Notes: generated by a model not told the origin, from the letters alone. A stretch of 64,000 nucleotides of DNA from Rhodobacter sp. SGA-6-6 (GCF_011043545.1 NZ_JAAKGP010000001.1:434001-498000), one strand, 5' to 3'; shown: positions 1 through 9,897, counted from the first letter of the stretch. Made by a program: numbers and translations.

Positions 1-240
1 CGGCTGCAGGGCATGGGGCTTCGGCGGATCACCCTGCGGCGGCTGCACCGCTTCGACCTGCTGACCAGCCGCGAGCGCGAAGTGGCGCGCGAACTGGCAG
101 AGGGGAAAAGCGCCAAGGAAGTCGCGCGCCATCTGGGGCTGGCCCCGGCCACGGTGCGCAACCAGACCCAGTCGATCTACCAGAAGCTGCAGGTCGACAA
201 CCGGGCGGCGCTGGCCGCCATGGTGAACACGCTGGGCTGA
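1..240 (+). CDS. LuxR-type transcriptional regulator, C-terminal part (5' end outside window)
   Basis: The reading frame is open from the first base, so the gene starts upstream; only the last 79 codons are present. The visible part is a GerE/LuxR-type helix-turn-helix: an L-T-S-R-E-R-E-V-A start, the A-K-E-V-A-R-H-L-G-L turn, then A-P-A-T-V-R-N-Q and a Y-Q-K-L recognition helix. Such domains bind DNA as dimers; what the missing N-terminus senses cannot be seen. The pst operon follows on the same strand after about 110 bases containing a Pho-box-like array, so this gene is probably separately transcribed. An internal ATG at position 13 exists but would begin inside the fold. Confidence 0.85.
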   Translation, partial: RLQGMGLRRITLRRLHRFDLLTSREREVARELAEGKSAKEVARHLGLAPATVRNQTQSIYQKLQVDNRAALAAMVNTLG

Positions 241-255
241 CCCGCGAAAGCCGGT

Positions 256-306
256 TTGTCACACAGGCTTTACAAAACCCGCACATGACTGTCACGCAGC
301 GCGCTT
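256..306 (+). promoter_or_regulatory. Pho-box-like 11-bp periodic array upstream of pstS
   Basis: Two near-identical heptamers, TTGTCAC (256-262) and CTGTCAC (289-295), lie exactly 33 bp (three 11-bp turns) apart. The intermediate positions 267 and 278 carry GCTTTAC and CCCGCAC, and 300 carries CGCGCTT. PhoB boxes are 7-bp CTGTCAT-like half-sites separated by 4 bp, that is, an 11-bp period. Position and spacing fit PhoB control of pst; the middle half-sites are degenerate. Confidence 0.5.
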
Positions 307-351
307 ATCCGGGGCGCGTGCCGATCTGCCGGCCAAATCCAGGAGACACTC

Positions 352-1407
352 ATGAAACCCGTGTTGCTTTGCACTTCGGTGCTTGCCATCGGCGCTATGA
401 CCGCAGGCGTGGCGCAGGCCCGCGACAACATCCAGATCGCCGGGTCCTCGACCGTGCTGCCCTATGCCACCATCGTGGCCGAGGCCTTCGGCGAGAACTT
501 CGACTTCCCGACCCCGGTGGTGGAAGGCGGCGGCTCGGGCGCGGGCCGCAAGAAGCTGTGCGAGGGCGTGGGCGAGAACACCATCGACATCGCCAACTCC
601 TCCAGCCGGATCAAGCAGTCGGACATCGACCTCTGCGCGCAGAACGGCGTGACCGAGATCATGGAAGTCCGCATCGGCTATGACGGCATCGTCTTCGCCT
701 CCGACATCGCCGGGCCGGACTTCGCCTTCACCCCCGAACAGTGGTTCAACGCGCTGGCCGCCGAAGTGGTGAAGGACGGCGCGGTGGTCGCCAACCCGAA
801 CAAGACCTGGGCCGACGTGGACGCCGCGCTGCCGGCGCAGAACATCCTGGCCTTCATCCCGGGCACCAAGCACGGCACCCGCGAGGTCTTCGACCTGAAC
901 GTGCTGGAGCAGGGCTGCAAGGGCTCGGGCGCCTACGACGCCTTCGTCGCCGCCTCCACCGGGGCCGACGACGAGGCCAAGAAGGCGGAAGCCGCCGAGA
1001 AATGCCTGGCGCTGCGCACCGACGGCGCCTCGGTCGACATCGACGGCGACTATACCGAGACGCTGGCCCGGATCGACGCCAACAAGAACGCCATCGGCAT
1101 CTTCGGCCTGTCGTTCTACCAGAACAACACCGACAAGCTGAAGGTCGCCGCCATGTCGGGCATCACCCCCTCGGTCGAGACCATCGCCAGCGGAGAATAC
1201 CCGGTGTCGCGTCCGCTGTTCTTCTACGTCAAGAAGGCACATATCGGCGTGATCCCCGGCCTGAAGGACTACATCGAGTTCTTCGTCAGCGACGACATGG
1301 CCGGCCCCGACGGCCCGCTGGCCGCCTACGGCTTGGTGTCGGACCCGGAACTGGCCGCGACCCAGGCCGCCGTCGCCGCCGAAACCCCGATGGGCCCGCT
1401 GGAGTGA
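352..1407 (+). CDS. pstS: Phosphate ABC transporter, periplasmic phosphate-binding protein
   Basis: 351 aa. Residues 1-23 form a signal peptide with an A-Q-A cleavage site before R-D-N-I. The mature start I-A-G-S-S-T-V-L-P-Y is the phosphate-binding loop typical of PstS proteins, and a second glycine-rich loop E-G-G-G-S-G-A-G-R follows at about residues 58-66. It binds inorganic phosphate in the periplasm and delivers it to PstCA. The start is set by AGGAG eight bases upstream and by the signal peptide. It is the first gene of pstSCAB-phoU; a 10-bp stem-loop after the stop (1427-1453) could give it more mRNA than the membrane genes. Confidence 0.93.
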   Translation: MKPVLLCTSVLAIGAMTAGVAQARDNIQIAGSSTVLPYATIVAEAFGENFDFPTPVVEGGGSGAGRKKLCEGVGENTIDIANSSSRIKQSDIDLCAQNGVTEIMEVRIGYDGIVFASDIAGPDFAFTPEQWFNALAAEVVKDGAVVANPNKTWADVDAALPAQNILAFIPGTKHGTREVFDLNVLEQGCKGSGAYDAFVAASTGADDEAKKAEAAEKCLALRTDGASVDIDGDYTETLARIDANKNAIGIFGLSFYQNNTDKLKVAAMSGITPSVETIASGEYPVSRPLFFYVKKAHIGVIPGLKDYIEFFVSDDMAGPDGPLAAYGLVSDPELAATQAAVAAETPMGPLE

Positions 1408-1426
1408 TCCGGCGCTAGCCCGACCC

Positions 1427-1453
1427 GGTGGCGGCACGCTCCCTGCCGCCACC
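1427..1453 (+). terminator. Stem-loop between pstS and pstC (processing/partial terminator)
   Basis: Perfect 10-bp stem GGTGGCGGCA / TGCCGCCACC with a 7-nt loop, followed by a pyrimidine-rich stretch. Hairpins between a binding-protein gene and its permease genes often stabilise or attenuate transcripts. The T-run is weak, so read-through into pstC is expected. Confidence 0.5.
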
Positions 1454-1479
1454 CCCCTTTCCCCTTCGGACGCAGGACC

Positions 1480-2937
1480 ATGAGCATCGCTCTCCTCTCG
1501 CTGATCGTTCTGGGCCTTGCCGCCCTGGGATATCTTCTCGGCCGCCAGCGCGCCCTTGCCGCCGCCGGCGGCGACATGCGCAGGCTGCATTCGCTGCCCT
1601 CCTACTACGGCGCCTCGGTCTTCCTGTTCACCGCCGTGCCGGCCTTCCTGGCGATGGTGCTGTGGCTGCTGGTGCAGCCGGTGGTGGTGGACCGCAGCAC
1701 CGCCGCCATGATCACCGCGGCGGATGTGCCGCAGGGGTCCAGCCATGCGCTGGTGATGGCCGACGTGCGCCGGATCGCCGCCGGGCTGGACATCCTGGTC
1801 GCCCGCGGCATGGACGAGGACCTGCTGGCCACCATGCGCGCCGACCTCAGCGACATCCGCGGCCGGCTGGGCGGCGTCGGCGTCGCCGTGGCGGAAACCG
1901 TCAGCCCCAATGTCTTCGAGGCCGCCAAGTCCTACCGCAGCCTCGCCAACACCGGCCGGCTGGCGATGGCCGCCGCGGTGCTGGCGCTGGCGGTCGGCGG
2001 CCTCCTCTACGCCGCCTTCCGCATCACGCCCGATCTGCGCGCCCGCAACATCGTGGAAAGCTTCATCCGCGTGCTGCTGATCGGCGCCTCCACCATCGCC
2101 ATCCTGACCACGCTGGGCATCGTGCTGTCGCTGGTCTTCGAAAGCTGGCACTTCTTCCGGCTCTACCCCGCGAAGGACTTCTTCTTCTCGCTGACCTGGA
2201 ACCCGAAGTTCGGCGGCGGCTCCAGCCTCGGGGTCTGGCCGCTGGTCTGGGGCACGCTCTATGTCTCCTTCGTGGCGCTGGTCGTGGCGGTGCCGCTTGG
2301 CATCCTCGCCGCGATCTACCTGTCGGAATATGCCTCGCCCACCGTCCGGGGCCTCGCCAAGCCGGCGCTGGAGATCCTGGCCGGCATCCCCTCCATCGTC
2401 TACGGCCTCTTCGCGCTGATCACCGTCGGGCCGCTGTTGCGCGACTGGCTGGCGATGCCGCTGGGGCTGGGGGACAGCTCCTCCTCGGTCGCCACCGCCG
2501 GGCTGGTGATGGGGATCATGCTGATCCCCTATGTCTCCTCGCTGTCCGACGACATCATCAACGCCGTGCCGCAGGCGATGCGCGACGGCTCCTTCGGCCT
2601 GGGCGCCACCCCGTCCGAAACCGTGCGGCAGGTGGTGCTGCCCGCCGCCCTACCCGGCATCGTCGGCGCCATCCTTCTGGCCGCCAGCCGCGCCATCGGC
2701 GAGACCATGATCGTGGTGATGGGCGCGGGCGCCGCCGCCAAGCTGTCGATGAACCCGTTCGAGGCGATGACCACCGTCACGGTGAAGATCGTCAGCCAGC
2801 TGACCGGCGACACCGAATTCGCCAGCCCCGAGACGCTGGTCGCCTTCGCCCTCGGCCTGACGCTCTTCGTCTTCACCCTGGGCCTGAACGTCCTGGCGCT
2901 GTTCATCGTGCGCAAATACCGGGAGCAATACGAATGA
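1480..2937 (+). CDS. pstC: Phosphate ABC transporter permease PstC
   Basis: 485 aa inner-membrane protein. The N-terminus has two early membrane segments and a periplasmic stretch of about 120 residues before the six-helix permease core, an extension common in alphaproteobacterial PstC. The cytoplasmic coupling loop is seen near residues 366-390 ([18 protein letters not shown]), the EAA-type motif that docks on PstB. It forms the channel with PstA. Its TGA overlaps the ATG of pstA (ATGA), indicating translational coupling. The start follows CGCAGGACC. Confidence 0.93.
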   Translation: MSIALLSLIVLGLAALGYLLGRQRALAAAGGDMRRLHSLPSYYGASVFLFTAVPAFLAMVLWLLVQPVVVDRSTAAMITAADVPQGSSHALVMADVRRIAAGLDILVARGMDEDLLATMRADLSDIRGRLGGVGVAVAETVSPNVFEAAKSYRSLANTGRLAMAAAVLALAVGGLLYAAFRITPDLRARNIVESFIRVLLIGASTIAILTTLGIVLSLVFESWHFFRLYPAKDFFFSLTWNPKFGGGSSLGVWPLVWGTLYVSFVALVVAVPLGILAAIYLSEYASPTVRGLAKPALEILAGIPSIVYGLFALITVGPLLRDWLAMPLGLGDSSSSVATAGLVMGIMLIPYVSSLSDDIINAVPQAMRDGSFGLGATPSETVRQVVLPAALPGIVGAILLAASRAIGETMIVVMGAGAAAKLSMNPFEAMTTVTVKIVSQLTGDTEFASPETLVAFALGLTLFVFTLGLNVLALFIVRKYREQYE

Positions 2938-4277
2938 CCGACCTTTCCGCGGGCCTTCCCCACGCGCCGCGCTCGCTGTTCGAGGCCGACGCCCGCACCC
3001 GCCGCCGCAACGCTGCCGAGGCCCGGTTCCGCTTCTACGGCATGGCCGCGGTGGCGGTCGGCATCCTGGCGCTGGTGTTCCTGCTGGTCTCGATCCTGGG
3101 CAACGGGCTGTCCTCCTTCCGCCAGACCGGGATCGAGCTGCAGGTGACGCTGGACGCCGCGGTGCTGGACAAGGCCGGCAACCGCAACCCGGAAGATATG
3201 AAGAAGGTCACCACCGTCGGCTACGGCAAGATCATCGGCGCCGCGCTGGTCGAGGGGCTGGCCGGGGCCGGGATCGACACCTCGGCGCTTACGACCAAGC
3301 AGGTCTCCGCCCTGCTGTCGGACGAGGCGCCGCGCCGGCTGCGCGACATGGTGCTGGCCGACCCCTCGCTGGTGGGCCAGACCGTGCCGTTCAGGGCGCT
3401 GGCCAGCGGAAGGGTGGACGGCTTCCTGAAGGGCCGCGTCACCATGGAAAGCGCCCGGCTGGACAGCAACGTCTCGCCCGAGCAGCTGGAGGTGGTGCAG
3501 GCGATGAAGGACCACGGGATGCTCTCCCTAGCCTTCAACCCCTCGTTCTTCACCAATGCCGACGCCTCGGAACTGCGGCCCGAATCGGCGGGGCTGGGGG
3601 TGGCCATGCTCGGCTCGCTCTACATGATGATCATCGTGCTGGTGCTGTCGCTGCCCATCGGCGTCGCCGCCTCGATCTACCTCGAGGAACTGGCGCCGCA
3701 GAACCGCTGGACCGACATCATCGAGGTGAACATCGCCAACCTCGCCGCGGTGCCGGCCATCGTCTACGGCATCCTGGCGCTGGCGCTGTTCATCAACTTC
3801 ATGGGCCTGCCGCAATCGGCGCCCGTCGTCGGCGGGCTGGTGCTGACGCTGATGACGCTGCCGACGATCATCATCGCCACCCGCGCCGCGCTGAAGGCGG
3901 TGCCGCCCTCGATCCGCGATGCCGCGCTCGGCGTCGGCGCCAGCCGGATGCAGACGATCTTCCACCACGTCCTGCCGCTGGCGATGCCGGGCATCCTGAC
4001 CGGCACCATCCTGGGCCTCGCCCGCGCCCTGGGCGAAAGCGCGCCGCTCTTGCTGATCGGCATGGTCGCCTTCGTCAAGGACTATCCCTCCGCCCCGCCG
4101 CAGGGGTTCATGGAGCCCGCCTCGGCCCTGCCGGTGCAGGTCTACCAATGGACCCAGCGGGCCGATCCGGCCTTCGTCGAACGGGCCTCGGGGGCGATCA
4201 TCGTCCTTCTGGTCTTCCTGATCGCCATGAACGCCACCGCAATCCTCCTCCGCCGCCGGTTCGAGCGCCGCTGGTAA
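2934..4277 (+). CDS. pstA: Phosphate ABC transporter permease PstA (DUF3333-type N-terminus)
   Basis: 447 aa, longer than the roughly 300-aa enterobacterial PstA. After one membrane segment at about residues 35-58 comes a soluble region of about 150 residues, as in DUF3333-containing PstA proteins. The permease core follows with the coupling loop [15 protein letters not shown] near residues 322-336. The ATG overlaps the pstC stop. A much longer frame reading in from 1428 is only out-of-frame pstC sequence. It pairs with PstC to pass phosphate across the inner membrane. Confidence 0.93.
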   Translation: MTDLSAGLPHAPRSLFEADARTRRRNAAEARFRFYGMAAVAVGILALVFLLVSILGNGLSSFRQTGIELQVTLDAAVLDKAGNRNPEDMKKVTTVGYGKIIGAALVEGLAGAGIDTSALTTKQVSALLSDEAPRRLRDMVLADPSLVGQTVPFRALASGRVDGFLKGRVTMESARLDSNVSPEQLEVVQAMKDHGMLSLAFNPSFFTNADASELRPESAGLGVAMLGSLYMMIIVLVLSLPIGVAASIYLEELAPQNRWTDIIEVNIANLAAVPAIVYGILALALFINFMGLPQSAPVVGGLVLTLMTLPTIIIATRAALKAVPPSIRDAALGVGASRMQTIFHHVLPLAMPGILTGTILGLARALGESAPLLLIGMVAFVKDYPSAPPQGFMEPASALPVQVYQWTQRADPAFVERASGAIIVLLVFLIAMNATAILLRRRFERRW

Positions 4278-4291
4278 AACACGACAGGCAA

Positions 4292-5095
4292 ATGGACATG
4301 AACGCCATGCAAACCCCCGTCATCGACGCCGCCGCCCTGAAGCCCCGCATCGCGGCCTCCGGCGTGCAGGTCTACTACGGCACCAACCATGCGCTGAAGG
4401 ACGTGTCGGTCGACATCCTCGACCGCACCACCACCGCCTTCATCGGCCCCTCGGGCTGCGGCAAGTCCACCTTCCTGCGCTGCCTGAACCGGATGAACGA
4501 CACCGTGGCCAGCGCCCGGGTCGAAGGGAAGATCCTGCTGGACGGGCAGGACATCTACGACAAGCGGGTGGACCCGGTGCAGTTGCGCGCGCGCATCGGC
4601 ATGGTGTTCCAGAAGCCCAATCCCTTCCCGAAGTCGATCTACGACAACGTGGCCTATGGCCCGCGCATCCACGGGCTGGCGCGGACCCGCGCCGATCTGG
4701 ACGAGATCGTGGAAACCTCGCTGCGCCGCGCCGCGCTGTGGAACGAGGTGAAGGACCGCCTGCAAGCCCCCGGCACCGGCCTGTCGGGCGGCCAGCAGCA
4801 GCGGCTGTGCATCGCCCGCGCGGTGGCGACCGGGCCGGAGGTGCTGCTGATGGACGAGCCCTGCTCGGCGCTGGACCCGATCGCCACCGCGCAGGTGGAG
4901 GCGCTGATCGACGAGCTGCGCGAGCGGTATTCGGTGGTGATCGTCACCCATTCGATGCAGCAGGCCGCCCGCGTCAGCCAGAAGACCGCCTTCTTCCACC
5001 TCGGCAACCTGGTCGAATACGGCGACACCCAGCAGATCTTCACCAACCCGCAGGACCCGCGCACCGAAAGCTACATCACCGGGCGCATCGGGTAA
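4292..5095 (+). CDS. pstB: Phosphate ABC transporter ATP-binding protein
   Basis: 267 aa ATPase. Walker [10 protein letters not shown] is at residues 52-60, the signature L-S-G-G-Q-Q-Q-R at about 165, and Walker [12 protein letters not shown] just after, all as in PstB. It energises PstCA on the cytoplasmic face and, with PhoU, relays phosphate status to the Pho two-component system. Two ATGs lie close together (4292 and 4298); the first, after ACAGGCA, is used here but the second is equally possible. Only 14 bases separate it from pstA. Confidence 0.94.
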   Translation: MDMNAMQTPVIDAAALKPRIAASGVQVYYGTNHALKDVSVDILDRTTTAFIGPSGCGKSTFLRCLNRMNDTVASARVEGKILLDGQDIYDKRVDPVQLRARIGMVFQKPNPFPKSIYDNVAYGPRIHGLARTRADLDEIVETSLRRAALWNEVKDRLQAPGTGLSGGQQQRLCIARAVATGPEVLLMDEPCSALDPIATAQVEALIDELRERYSVVIVTHSMQQAARVSQKTAFFHLGNLVEYGDTQQIFTNPQDPRTESYITGRIG

Positions 5096-5106
5096 GGAGC
5101 CGGACC

Positions 5107-5823
5107 ATGACCACCGACACCCCCCACATCGCCCCCAGCTTCGACCGCGAGATCGAGGCGCTGCTGGCCCAGCTGGTGCTGATGAGCGGCCTGGTCGAAC
5201 GCGCGCTGGTCGACAGCGCCTCGGCGCTGGAGGCGCAGGACATCGCGGCGGCCGAAAAGCTGATCGCCGCCGACAAGGCCATCGACGCACTGGACGAGCA
5301 GATCAATCTCGATGCCGCGGGGCTGATCGCCCGTCGCGGGCCGACGGCCAGCGACCTGCGGCTGATCCTGGCGGTGATGCGCACCTCGGCCAGCCTGGAA
5401 CGGGTGGGCGATCTGGCGAAGAACGTCGCCAAGCGCACCCTGCCGCTGGCGCAGGCGCGTCAGGTCGAGGGCGCCACCGGCACCATCCGCCGGATGGCCA
5501 AGCTGGTCGCGGTGATGCTGGAAGAGGCGATGCGCGCCCTGACCCGCAAGGACGCCAGGCTGGCGGCCGAGGTGCGGGGCCGCGACGTGGACATCGACCA
5601 GATCTACAACACGCTGTTCCGGTCGCTGCTGACGCATATGCTGGAGAACCAGTCGAACATCACCCCCTCGATGCACCTGCATTTCATCGCCAAGAACATC
5701 GAGCGCGCGGGCGACCACGCCACCGGCATCGCCGAACAGGCGATCTACCTCGCCACCGGCAGGATGCCCGAGGAGGCCCGGCCGAAGGCGGATTTCCCTT
5801 CGGCCTCGAAGACGGTCAGCTGA
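5107..5823 (+). CDS. phoU: Phosphate transport system regulatory protein PhoU
   Basis: 238 aa, almost entirely helical, with two related three-helix halves (about 15-110 and 120-215), the second carrying H-F-I-A-K-N-I-E-R-A-G-D-H, the usual PhoU metal-binding motif. PhoU dampens PhoR-PhoB signalling and Pst activity when phosphate is plentiful. The start is fixed by AAGGAG seven bases before the ATG. It is the last gene of the operon; no phoB or phoR follows, unlike many relatives, so those must lie elsewhere. Confidence 0.93.
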   Translation: MTTDTPHIAPSFDREIEALLAQLVLMSGLVERALVDSASALEAQDIAAAEKLIAADKAIDALDEQINLDAAGLIARRGPTASDLRLILAVMRTSASLERVGDLAKNVAKRTLPLAQARQVEGATGTIRRMAKLVAVMLEEAMRALTRKDARLAAEVRGRDVDIDQIYNTLFRSLLTHMLENQSNITPSMHLHFIAKNIERAGDHATGIAEQAIYLATGRMPEEARPKADFPSASKTVS

Positions 5824-6110
5824 GGCAGTCGGAGCGTCCGGCCAAGAACCGATCAACGGCTTGGCCGGGCGGGATCAGGCGAGGCACTGCCTCGCCCCGC
5901 CCGTGCGCAACGGTTCAACCGCAGACGGTGGGCAGCACGAGACCCGAGAGGCCAGCGCCCGACCCGGCGGGCGAGAAGCGCCCGCCGAGGGCGGGGCGGG
6001 CGCTGGCCGGGCCTTTAAGGCCCGGCCGGTCCAGTTGAAGCGGTGCGCCATGGCGAAGGCGATGGCCTTCGCCAAGCCCACCGGGCAAGGCGCTCCGGGT
6101 GCCGATCCGC
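5824..6110. repeat. Palindrome-dense intergenic block between convergent phoU and nfeD-like gene
   Basis: No gene is credible in these 287 bases. At least five perfect or near-perfect hairpins are packed here: CCGGCCAAG/CTTGGCCGG (5838-5868), GGCGAGGC-act-GCCTCGCC (5878-5896) nested in CGGGCGGG/CCCGCCCG, GGCGGGCG/CGCCCGCC near 5970-5985, 11-bp arms GGCCGGGCCTT/AAGGCCCGGCC (6005-6027), and TGGCGAAGGC-gatg-GCCTTCGCCA (6051-6074). The block could terminate both convergent operons and may be a REP/BIME-type repeat. No T-run marks a simple terminator. Confidence 0.55.
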
Positions 6111-6392
6111 TCAGGGGCTGTCGTTGATGTCGCGGTCCCAGATCTTCACCTGGCCCTCGCGCACGCCCATCACCTTGCGCAGCACCAGCCAGGCGACGAC
6201 CGAGGCCACCGCGAAGATCAGCAGCAGCAGCGGCAGAGAAGTGGTCAGCCCGAGCGCCGCCACCACCGCGGTCAGCACCGCGCCGATGGCGAAGCCCAGG
6301 AAGATGTAGCCGGGCGCGATGATCTCCAGGATTCCCAGCAGGAACCCCAGCACGACCCAGGCCCACCATACGGTCCAGATCTGTTCCGGCAT
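6111..6392 (-). CDS. NfeD-like short membrane protein (SPFH partner)
   Basis: 93 aa with two or three hydrophobic segments (about 8-28, 33-48, 52-72) and a charged C-terminal tail ending G-Q-V-K-I-W-D-R-D. This matches the short NfeD/YbbK type that accompanies stomatin-like SPFH proteins in membranes. The ATG immediately follows the stop of the SPFH gene, so the two are co-transcribed and probably act together. The full OB-fold domain of longer NfeD proteins is reduced here. The exact role (membrane quality control or microdomain organisation) is inferred from the family. Confidence 0.8.
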   Translation of the reverse strand: MPEQIWTVWWAWVVLGFLLGILEIIAPGYIFLGFAIGAVLTAVVAALGLTTSLPLLLLIFAVASVVAWLVLRKVMGVREGQVKIWDRDINDSP

Positions 6393-7274
6393 CTATCCCC
6401 GTCCTTTCAGCATCTTGAAAGCATCTCCGAAGGCTTCCAGCATGTTGGCCGGCACCAGGATGGTCTGTTTGCCGTGGCCCACGGCGATGGCCTGCATCGC
6501 CTCCACCTGCTTCAGCGCCACCTGGTATTGCGCCGCCTCCAGCCCGCTTTCCTTGATGGTCTCGGCAATGACGCCGGTGGCATAGGCCTCGGCATCCGCC
6601 GTCACCCGCTTGGCCTTGGCCTGCTGCTCGGCGGCGTAAAGCTCCGCATCCGCCGCCAGTTCGACCGAACGCTTCTTGCCCTCGGCCTCCATCACCTGCG
6701 CCCGCCGCGCCCGTTCGGCGTTCAGCTGCTGCAGCATCGCGGCGCGGGTGGCCTCGTCCAGGTTCACGTCCAGGATCTCGGCCCGCGTCACCTCGACGCC
6801 CCAGTCGTCGACCATGGCGGTGACCTGCTCGCGCACCCGCTCGATCAGTTGCGCCCGGTTCGACTGCACCTGGTCCAGCTCCAGCTTGCCGATCTCGGAG
6901 CGGACGATCCCGGCCACAGTCGTCGCGATCGCGCCGTCCACGTCCCGGATGCGGTAGACGGTCTTCTCCGGCTCGGTGACGCGGTAAAAGACACTGGTCT
7001 CGACCTTCACCAGCACGTTGTCGGCGGTGATGGCGTCCTGGCTGGCGGTGGGGAGCTGGCGTTCCAGCACCGAGACCTTGTGGGCGATCCGGTCGAGGAA
7101 GGGCACCACGAAGTTGATCCCCGGCCCGAGGACCTTGTGCAGCCGTCCGAAGCGTTCGACCACGTGTTTCTCGCTTTGCGGCACGATCCGCACGCCGAGG
7201 AAGATGCAAAGGATGATGAATGCGGCGATGGCAAGGAACACCGCGTTCCCGCCGATCAGGTCCTGAAAATCCAT
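6393..7274 (-). CDS. SPFH/Band 7 (stomatin/prohibitin, QmcA-like) membrane protein
   Basis: 293 aa: an N-terminal membrane anchor (about 10-28), then the SPFH domain starting V-R-I-V-P-Q-S-E-K-H-V-V-E-R-F-G-R, containing P-F-L-D-R-I and D-A-I-T-A-D-N-V, then an Ala/Glu-rich coiled coil (about 185-250). This order is standard for paraslipins/QmcA. The start at 7274 is chosen because AGGAGG lies just upstream; an upstream in-frame ATG at 7346 lacks one. Together with the following NfeD-like gene it likely forms membrane scaffolds that affect proteolysis or lipid order. Confidence 0.9.
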   Translation of the reverse strand: MDFQDLIGGNAVFLAIAAFIILCIFLGVRIVPQSEKHVVERFGRLHKVLGPGINFVVPFLDRIAHKVSVLERQLPTASQDAITADNVLVKVETSVFYRVTEPEKTVYRIRDVDGAIATTVAGIVRSEIGKLELDQVQSNRAQLIERVREQVTAMVDDWGVEVTRAEILDVNLDEATRAAMLQQLNAERARRAQVMEAEGKKRSVELAADAELYAAEQQAKAKRVTADAEAYATGVIAETIKESGLEAAQYQVALKQVEAMQAIAVGHGKQTILVPANMLEAFGDAFKMLKGRG

Positions 7275-7448
7275 GTCTGGCCTCCTGCCGGAAAAAAGCC
7301 CGCACCGGGCAGCCCGCAGTCTGGCCCCGGACGCCCCCTCGCGCAAGTGCCGTTGCCCCGACCCGCGCGCCCTCGCCGCATCGCGGCACCTTTCGCCCGG
7401 GGCCGCTTCGGTCTACCCTGCGCGGCATTGGAACCACCCGAGGCAAAA

Positions 7449-7691
7449 ATGACCCAACGCCTTCACCTCGTCTTCGGCGGAGAGCTTGTCGATCCGCAGA
7501 AGAACGTCTTCCGGGACGTGTCGCAGATCCATATCGTCGGCATGTTCCCCGATTACGACAGCGCCTTCCGGGCCTGGAAGGCCGAGGCGCAGCGCACGGT
7601 CGACAATGCCCACATGCGCTATTTCATCGCCCACATCCACCGGCTGCGGGACGAGGGCAAGGCCGCCTCGCCGACCGAGGAACTGGGCTGA
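7449..7691 (+). CDS. Small DUF4170-type protein
   Basis: 80 aa, soluble, no signal peptide. The pattern L-V-F-G-G-E-L, F-R-D-V-S-Q-I-H-I-V-G-M-F-P-D-Y, A-F-R-A-W-K-A and the M-R-Y-F-I-A-H-I-H-R-L end is that of the small alphaproteobacterial DUF4170 family, whose function is unknown. It is commonly found next to waaA and lpxK, as here: waaA begins 13 bases after the stop. Co-transcription hints at a role linked to lipopolysaccharide synthesis, but that is only inference from position. Confidence 0.8.
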   Translation: MTQRLHLVFGGELVDPQKNVFRDVSQIHIVGMFPDYDSAFRAWKAEAQRTVDNAHMRYFIAHIHRLRDEGKAASPTEELG

Positions 7692-7704
7692 CCGCGGGCC
7701 CGCC

Positions 7705-8898
7705 ATGGCGCTGAAACTCGGCCTCACGCTCTACGGGCTCGGCCACCGGCGCGAGGCGGGCAAGGACGTGCCCCGCCCGGCGCGGCCGACCGGCCAGCTG
7801 GCCTGGCTGCACGCGCCCGAGGCCGCGGCGGCCCGCGGCCTGCGCGAGCTGGCGCGGCGGCTGTGGCTGGAGGACGGGGTGCCCTGCCTGGTCACCTGCC
7901 CCGACCCGCTGCCCGACCAGCCCGGCGCGCTGGTGCAGCCGCCGCCGCCGGATACGCCGGCCGAGGCGCGCGCCTTCCTCGACCACTGGCGCCCCGACCT
8001 CTGCCTCTTCGCCGAGGGAGAGCTGCGCCCGGCGCTGGTGCGCGAGGCCGCGCTGCGGCGGCTGCCGCTGCTGATGGCCGATGCCCGCGCGCCGCGGCTG
8101 CCGCGGGACCGCGACGGCTGGTTCCCGGGGGTGATCCGCGGGTCGCTGACGCCCTTCCGCTGGATCGGCGCGCTGGACGAGGCCTCGGCCCGCGCCTTCC
8201 GCCGCGCCGGAGCGCCGCCCTCGGCGGTGGCGGTGACCGGACGGCTGGAGGAGCCCTCGGCCGTCCTTAGCTGCAACGAGGCCGAGCGGGCGGCGCTGGC
8301 CGCCACCTTCGCCACCCGCCCGGTCTGGTTCGCCGCCGCCCTGCCGGAGGCCGAGGAGGAGGCCGTCTTCACCGCCCACCGGGCGGCGCTGCGCCAGTCG
8401 CACCGGCTGCTGCTGATCCTGCTGCCGGAACGCCCCGACCGGGCCGAAGCCATCGCCGCCCGCGCCGAGGCCGAGGACTGGGCCATCGCCCGCCGCGCCC
8501 GCGAGGAGGAGCCGGAGGCGCAGACCGAGCTGTTCCTGGTCGACAACCCCGACGAGATCGGCCTGTGGTATCGGCTGGCCCCGATCACCTTCCTCGGCGG
8601 CAGTCTCTCCGGCACCGGCGCGATCCGCGACCCGATGGAGGCCGCCGCGCTCGGCTCCGCCATCCTGCACGGGCCGCGGGCCGGGGTGCATGGCGCCGCC
8701 TTCGGCCGCCTCGGCGCGGCGCGGGCGGCGCGGGCCGTCGCCTCGGCGCAGGACCTGGCCGAGGCGATGGGGGACCTGCTGTCGCCCGACCGTTCGGCCC
8801 GGCTGGCGCATGCGGCCTGGACCGTGGCCTCGGACGGGGCCGAGGCGACCGAGGCGCTGTTGTCCCGTATCCGCGGCACGCTGGAGGGAGACGGCTGA
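7705..8898 (+). CDS. waaA: 3-deoxy-D-manno-octulosonic acid (Kdo) transferase
   Basis: 397 aa, near the family's usual 420. The N-terminal half has W-L-H-A-P-E and the pattern P-C-L-V-T-C-P-D, and the C-terminal half ends in the glycosyltransferase motif [10 protein letters not shown] (about 294-303) followed by D-P-M-E-A-A-A-L-G. It transfers Kdo from CMP-Kdo onto lipid IVA at the inner membrane. The N-terminal membrane helix of enterobacterial WaaA is weak here. Its TGA overlaps the ATG of lpxK by one base. Confidence 0.88.
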   Translation: MALKLGLTLYGLGHRREAGKDVPRPARPTGQLAWLHAPEAAAARGLRELARRLWLEDGVPCLVTCPDPLPDQPGALVQPPPPDTPAEARAFLDHWRPDLCLFAEGELRPALVREAALRRLPLLMADARAPRLPRDRDGWFPGVIRGSLTPFRWIGALDEASARAFRRAGAPPSAVAVTGRLEEPSAVLSCNEAERAALAATFATRPVWFAAALPEAEEEAVFTAHRAALRQSHRLLLILLPERPDRAEAIAARAEAEDWAIARRAREEEPEAQTELFLVDNPDEIGLWYRLAPITFLGGSLSGTGAIRDPMEAAALGSAILHGPRAGVHGAAFGRLGAARAARAVASAQDLAEAMGDLLSPDRSARLAHAAWTVASDGAEATEALLSRIRGTLEGDG

Positions 8899-9896
8899 TG
8901 CGCGCGCCCGGCTTCTGGTTCACCCCGCCCGACCGGCCCGCCCTGGCGGCACGGCTGCTGGCGCCCCTCGGCTGGCTCTATGCCGCCGCCACCGCAAGGC
9001 GGCTGGCGCGGGGGCCGGGCTATCGGGCCGCAGTCCCGGTGATCTGCATCGGCAACCTGAACGCGGGCGGCACCGGAAAGACCCCCACCGCCATCGCCCT
9101 GGCGCAGCGCCTGCTGGCGTGGGGGCTGACGGTGCACATCGTCAGCCGCGGCCATGGCGGCAGCCTGCCCGGCCCGGTGCAGGTGGATGCCGCCCGCCAT
9201 ACCGCGGCTGAGACCGGGGACGAGCCGCTGCTCTTGTCCGCCTTCGCGCCGACCTGGATTTCCCGCGACCGCGCCGCCGGGGTGCGGGCAGCCGAGGGTG
9301 CGGGGGCGCAAGTCGTTCTGCTGGACGACGGCTTCCAGAATCCCTCGGTGGCCAAGGACCTGTCGCTGGTGGTGGCGGATGCCGAACGGGGGTTCGGCAA
9401 CGGCCGCTGCCTGCCGGCGGGGCCCCTGCGCGAGCCGGTGGCGAAGGGCCTCGCCCGCGCCGACGCGCTGCTGACCATCGGCGAGCCGGCGGCGCAGGAG
9501 CGGTTCCTGGCCGCCTGGGGCGGTTCGGTCGCGCTGCCGCATCTGAAGGGGCGGCTGGCGCCGTTGCAGATGGGGATGGACTGGCAGGGCGAGCGGGTGA
9601 TCGCCTTCGCCGGCATCGGCCACCCCGAGAAGTTCTTCGCCACCCTGCGGGCCGAGGGCGCGCAGATCACCCGCGCGCTGGCGCTGTCGGACCACGAGCC
9701 GTTCCAGGACGCGATGCTGCGGCGGCTGGAGCACGAGGCGCGGACCATCGGCGCGCAGCTGGTGACGACCGAGAAGGACGCCGCCCGCCTGCCCGCCTGG
9801 TTCCGCCCCAAGGTGCTGGTGCTGGTGGTGCGGCTGGAGCTGGAAGACTGGGCGCCGCTGGATGCGCTGCTGGATCGGCTGGGGCTGGCGCGGTAG
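8898..9896 (+). CDS. lpxK: Tetraacyldisaccharide 4'-kinase
   Basis: 332 aa. The P-loop A-G-G-T-G-K-T lies at residues 56-62 after a short N-terminal membrane-associated helix, and the LpxK motifs S-R-G-H-G-G, D-E-P-L-L-L and L-L-D-D-G-F-Q-N follow in order. It phosphorylates the 4' position of the lipid A disaccharide to give lipid IVA, the acceptor used by the WaaA encoded just upstream. The start codon overlaps the waaA stop (TGATG). The convergent dxs gene ends two bases after this stop. Confidence 0.94.
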   Translation: MRAPGFWFTPPDRPALAARLLAPLGWLYAAATARRLARGPGYRAAVPVICIGNLNAGGTGKTPTAIALAQRLLAWGLTVHIVSRGHGGSLPGPVQVDAARHTAAETGDEPLLLSAFAPTWISRDRAAGVRAAEGAGAQVVLLDDGFQNPSVAKDLSLVVADAERGFGNGRCLPAGPLREPVAKGLARADALLTIGEPAAQERFLAAWGGSVALPHLKGRLAPLQMGMDWQGERVIAFAGIGHPEKFFATLRAEGAQITRALALSDHEPFQDAMLRRLEHEARTIGAQLVTTEKDAARLPAWFRPKVLVLVVRLELEDWAPLDALLDRLGLAR

Positions 9897-9897
9897 A

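Noticed and set aside
292-2151. 619-aa minus-strand frame over pstS-pstC
   Set aside because: Composition typical of antisense shadow; pstS and pstC on the other strand have signal peptide, motifs and ribosome sites.
5861-6127. Plus-strand 88-aa frame in the palindrome block
   Set aside because: Dominated by hairpin sequence, no ribosome site and no similarity to a protein fold.
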